A stretch of DNA of 6,485 bases from assembly GCA_902489295.1 (NCBI GenBank), contig CABTZM010000122.1, positions 1 through 6,485 on the forward strand, given 5' to 3'. Position numbers and translations under genes: made by a program. Every line of letters starts with the position of its first letter. Positions within the stretch are counted from its first letter, which is position 1. This DNA is from an uncultured Collinsella sp. (GTDB lineage: Bacteria > Actinomycetota > Coriobacteriia > Coriobacteriales > Coriobacteriaceae). Below the pieces are notes generated by a model. That model searched no databases. It was not told the DNA's origin and saw only the letters and a program-made list of their open reading frames with translations. Shown here piece by piece: positions 5,272 to 6,485 of the stretch.

Positions 5272-5408
5272 TTGTGCAGCGTGTGGTGACGGCACCAGGG
5301 GCAATACTTCTTAATCTCCATACGATCAGGCATGGTCGACTTGTTCTTGGTGGTCGTATAGTTGCGGCGCTTGCACTCAGTGCACGCAAGAGTAACTAGA
5401 GTACGCAT
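5259..5408 (-). CDS. rpmG: 50S ribosomal protein L33
   Basis: This small gene encodes 49 residues, typical for L33, a component of the large subunit near the E site. The translation starts MRTLVTLACTECKRRNY and ends HHTLHKETR. It has two cysteine pairs, C9-x-x-C12 and C36-x-x-C39 (CPWC), so it is the zinc-binding (C+) form rather than the zinc-free paralogue expressed under zinc starvation. Upstream the RNA reads AAAGGT, then 9 nt, then ATG, which supports the start. It is the first gene of the unit driven by the promoter at 5454-5483 and is followed 13 nt later by tRNA-Trp. Its position before trnW-secE-nusG matches the conserved cluster. Confidence 0.96.
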   Translation of the reverse strand: MRTLVTLACTECKRRNYTTTKNKSTMPDRMEIKKYCPWCRHHTLHKETR

Positions 5409-5453
5409 GTATCCTGAACCTTTCATTTCCGCCCCGTACGGGCACGAGTTGTT

Positions 5454-5483
5454 ACTTTATCAGCTCCACGTAAGTGCTGTCAA
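5454..5483 (-). promoter_or_regulatory. Promoter of the rpmG-trnW-secE-nusG-rplK-rplA unit
   Basis: On the minus strand a perfect -35, TTGACA (5483-5478), is followed after 16 nt by GATAAA (5461-5456), or after 18 nt by TAAAGT (5459-5454). The combined GATAAAGT is the likely -10 region. Transcription would begin near 5448-5450, giving a leader of about 40 nt before the rpmG ATG. The leader contains a small CCCGTACGGG palindrome. This is the best promoter match in the window. Confidence 0.75.
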
Positions 5484-5628
5484 TGAAAACCTCGAGTCAA
5501 TTGGTTCTCGGTGGGTCCATTCATATTTGGAACACATCAATGAAGCCATCGAGAGCTAATCGACGGTGCATCCAGGACCATTATCGATCCTCTCGACACC
5601 AGCAACGGCTCAACATCCATTGCAGAAA

Positions 5629-5660
5629 AGAACCCGGCACCCATATAAGTGCCGGGTTCT
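5629..5660 (-). terminator. tuf intrinsic terminator
   Basis: A perfect 12-bp stem (5629-5640 with 5649-5660) encloses an 8-nt loop. On the minus strand the 3' arm ends GGGTTCT and runs into TTTCTGC, a typical U-rich tail. It lies 27 nt after the tuf stop and separates tuf from the rpmG promoter. Between it and that promoter (about 5484-5628) I see no gene or other clear signal. Confidence 0.9.
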
Positions 5661-5687
5661 CTAAGTCAGCTATATCAAAGAGCTAAT

Positions 5688-6485
5688 TTACTCAATGATC
5701 GTGGAGACGATGCCCGAACCGACGGTGTGGCCGCCCTCGCGGATAGCGAAGCGCAGGCCCTCCTCCATGGCGATCGGGTGGATGAGGTCGCCCTCGATGG
5801 TGATGTGGTCACCAGGCATAGCCATCTCGGTGCCCTCGGGGAGCTTGACCGTACCGGTAACGTCGGTGGTACGGAAGTAGAACTGAGGACGATAACCATC
5901 GAAGAACGGGGTGTGACGGCCGCCCTCCTCCTTGGTCAGAACGTAGATCTCACCGGTGAACTTGGTGTGCGGGGTAACCGAACCGGGCTTGCAGAGAACC
6001 TGGCCGCGCTCGATGTCCTCGCGCTTGATGCCGCGGAGCAGCAGACCGACGTTGTCGCCAGCCTCGCAGAAGTCCATGGACTTACGGAACATCTCGATAC
6101 CGGTAACGACGGTGTTCTGGGTATCCTTGATGCCGACGATCTCGACGGGCTCGTTGAGCTTGAGCTCACCGCGCTCGACACGACCGGTAGCAACGGTACC
6201 ACGGCCGGAGATGGTCATAACGTCCTCAACGGCCATCAGGAACGGGAGGTCGTTGTTACGAGCAGGCGTCGGGATGTACTCGTCGACAGCGTTCATGAGC
6301 TCGCGAATGGCGTCCATCCACTTGGCGTCGCCCTCGAGAGCGCCCAGAGCGGAACCACGGATGACGGGGATGTCGTCGCCGGGGAAATCGTACTCGGAGA
6401 GGAGCTCACGGGTCTCCATCTCGACGAGGTCGATGAGCTCGTCATCGTCGACCATGTCGCACTTGTTCAGGAAGACGACGATGTA
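5688..6485 (-). CDS. tuf: Elongation factor Tu, C-terminal 265 residues (5' end outside window)
   Basis: EF-Tu is the GTPase that delivers aminoacyl-tRNA to the ribosome. The open frame runs to the window edge without a start codon, so the N-terminal third, about 130 residues including the P-loop and switch regions, is missing. The visible part opens YIVVFLNKCDMV, where NKCD is the G4 guanine-specificity motif. The G5 SAL follows at fragment residues 45-47. Domain II starts near residue 80 (DLPFLMAVEDVMTISGRGTV) and domain III near 170 (TPHTKFTGEIYVL), with the conserved GGRHTPFF and GYRPQFYFRTTDVTG. An internal ATG at 6455 is not the true start. The stop TAA is followed by a strong terminator, so tuf ends its own transcription unit, probably after fusA, which is not visible. 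Confidence 0.97.
   Translation of the reverse strand, partial: YIVVFLNKCDMVDDDELIDLVEMETRELLSEYDFPGDDIPVIRGSALGALEGDAKWMDAIRELMNAVDEYIPTPARNNDLPFLMAVEDVMTISGRGTVATGRVERGELKLNEPVEIVGIKDTQNTVVTGIEMFRKSMDFCEAGDNVGLLLRGIKREDIERGQVLCKPGSVTPHTKFTGEIYVLTKEEGGRHTPFFDGYRPQFYFRTTDVTGTVKLPEGTEMAMPGDHITIEGDLIHPIAMEEGLRFAIREGGHTVGSGIVSTIIE

Noticed and set aside
5536..5619. A 27-codon minus-strand frame between the tuf terminator and the rpmG promoter
   Set aside because: It has no Shine-Dalgarno sequence, begins directly after a terminator with no promoter, and resembles no known peptide.

Overview
The window looks like chromosomal DNA from a high-GC, Gram-positive-type bacterium. The best guess is class Coriobacteriia, most likely Collinsella or a close relative. 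Three things point there: the style of the translation proteins, the lysine/alanine-rich N-terminal extension on SecE, and two copies of a CCACAAAGGGGACA palindromic repeat that I associate with Collinsella-type genomes. The assignment comes from reading and recall, not from a database search.

Left part, plus strand (1-2750): a two-gene unit bounded by the repeat at both ends. The first gene (90-2009) encodes a 639-residue protein that joins an N-terminal ParB-like region to a C-terminal Bmp/Med-type (PnrA-like) ligand-binding domain. It has no signal peptide, so it is probably cytoplasmic. Its stop overlaps by 4 bp (ATGA) the start of a calcineurin-like metallophosphoesterase (2006-2716). 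The architecture and the overlap suggest a nucleoside- or nucleotide-related sensing and hydrolysis pair of unknown purpose. This is the least understood part of the window.

Right part, minus strand (6485 down to 2768): a translation and secretion cluster. In the direction of transcription it is tuf (3' two-thirds only, cut by the window edge), tuf terminator, promoter, rpmG (49 aa L33), tRNA-Trp(CCA), secE, nusG, rplK, rplA, terminator. The order rpmG - trnW - secE - nusG - rplK - rplA is a classic bacterial arrangement. Here the unit stops after rplA, because no rplJ/rplL follow. The two transcription units converge on a strong hairpin at 2768-2804.

The non-coding parts of the cluster are rich in structure. 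The rplK-rplA spacer can fold into a close mimic of the L1-binding site of 23S rRNA, abutting the rplA Shine-Dalgarno sequence, so L1 probably represses its own translation there. A perfect 28-nt palindrome lies between tRNA-Trp and secE, and a small stem-loop spans the rpmG stop codon just before the tRNA. The translation genes are ordinary. The points worth a second look are the ParB-like/Bmp plus phosphoesterase pair, the putative L1 operator, the tRNA-flanking hairpins and the paired repeats.
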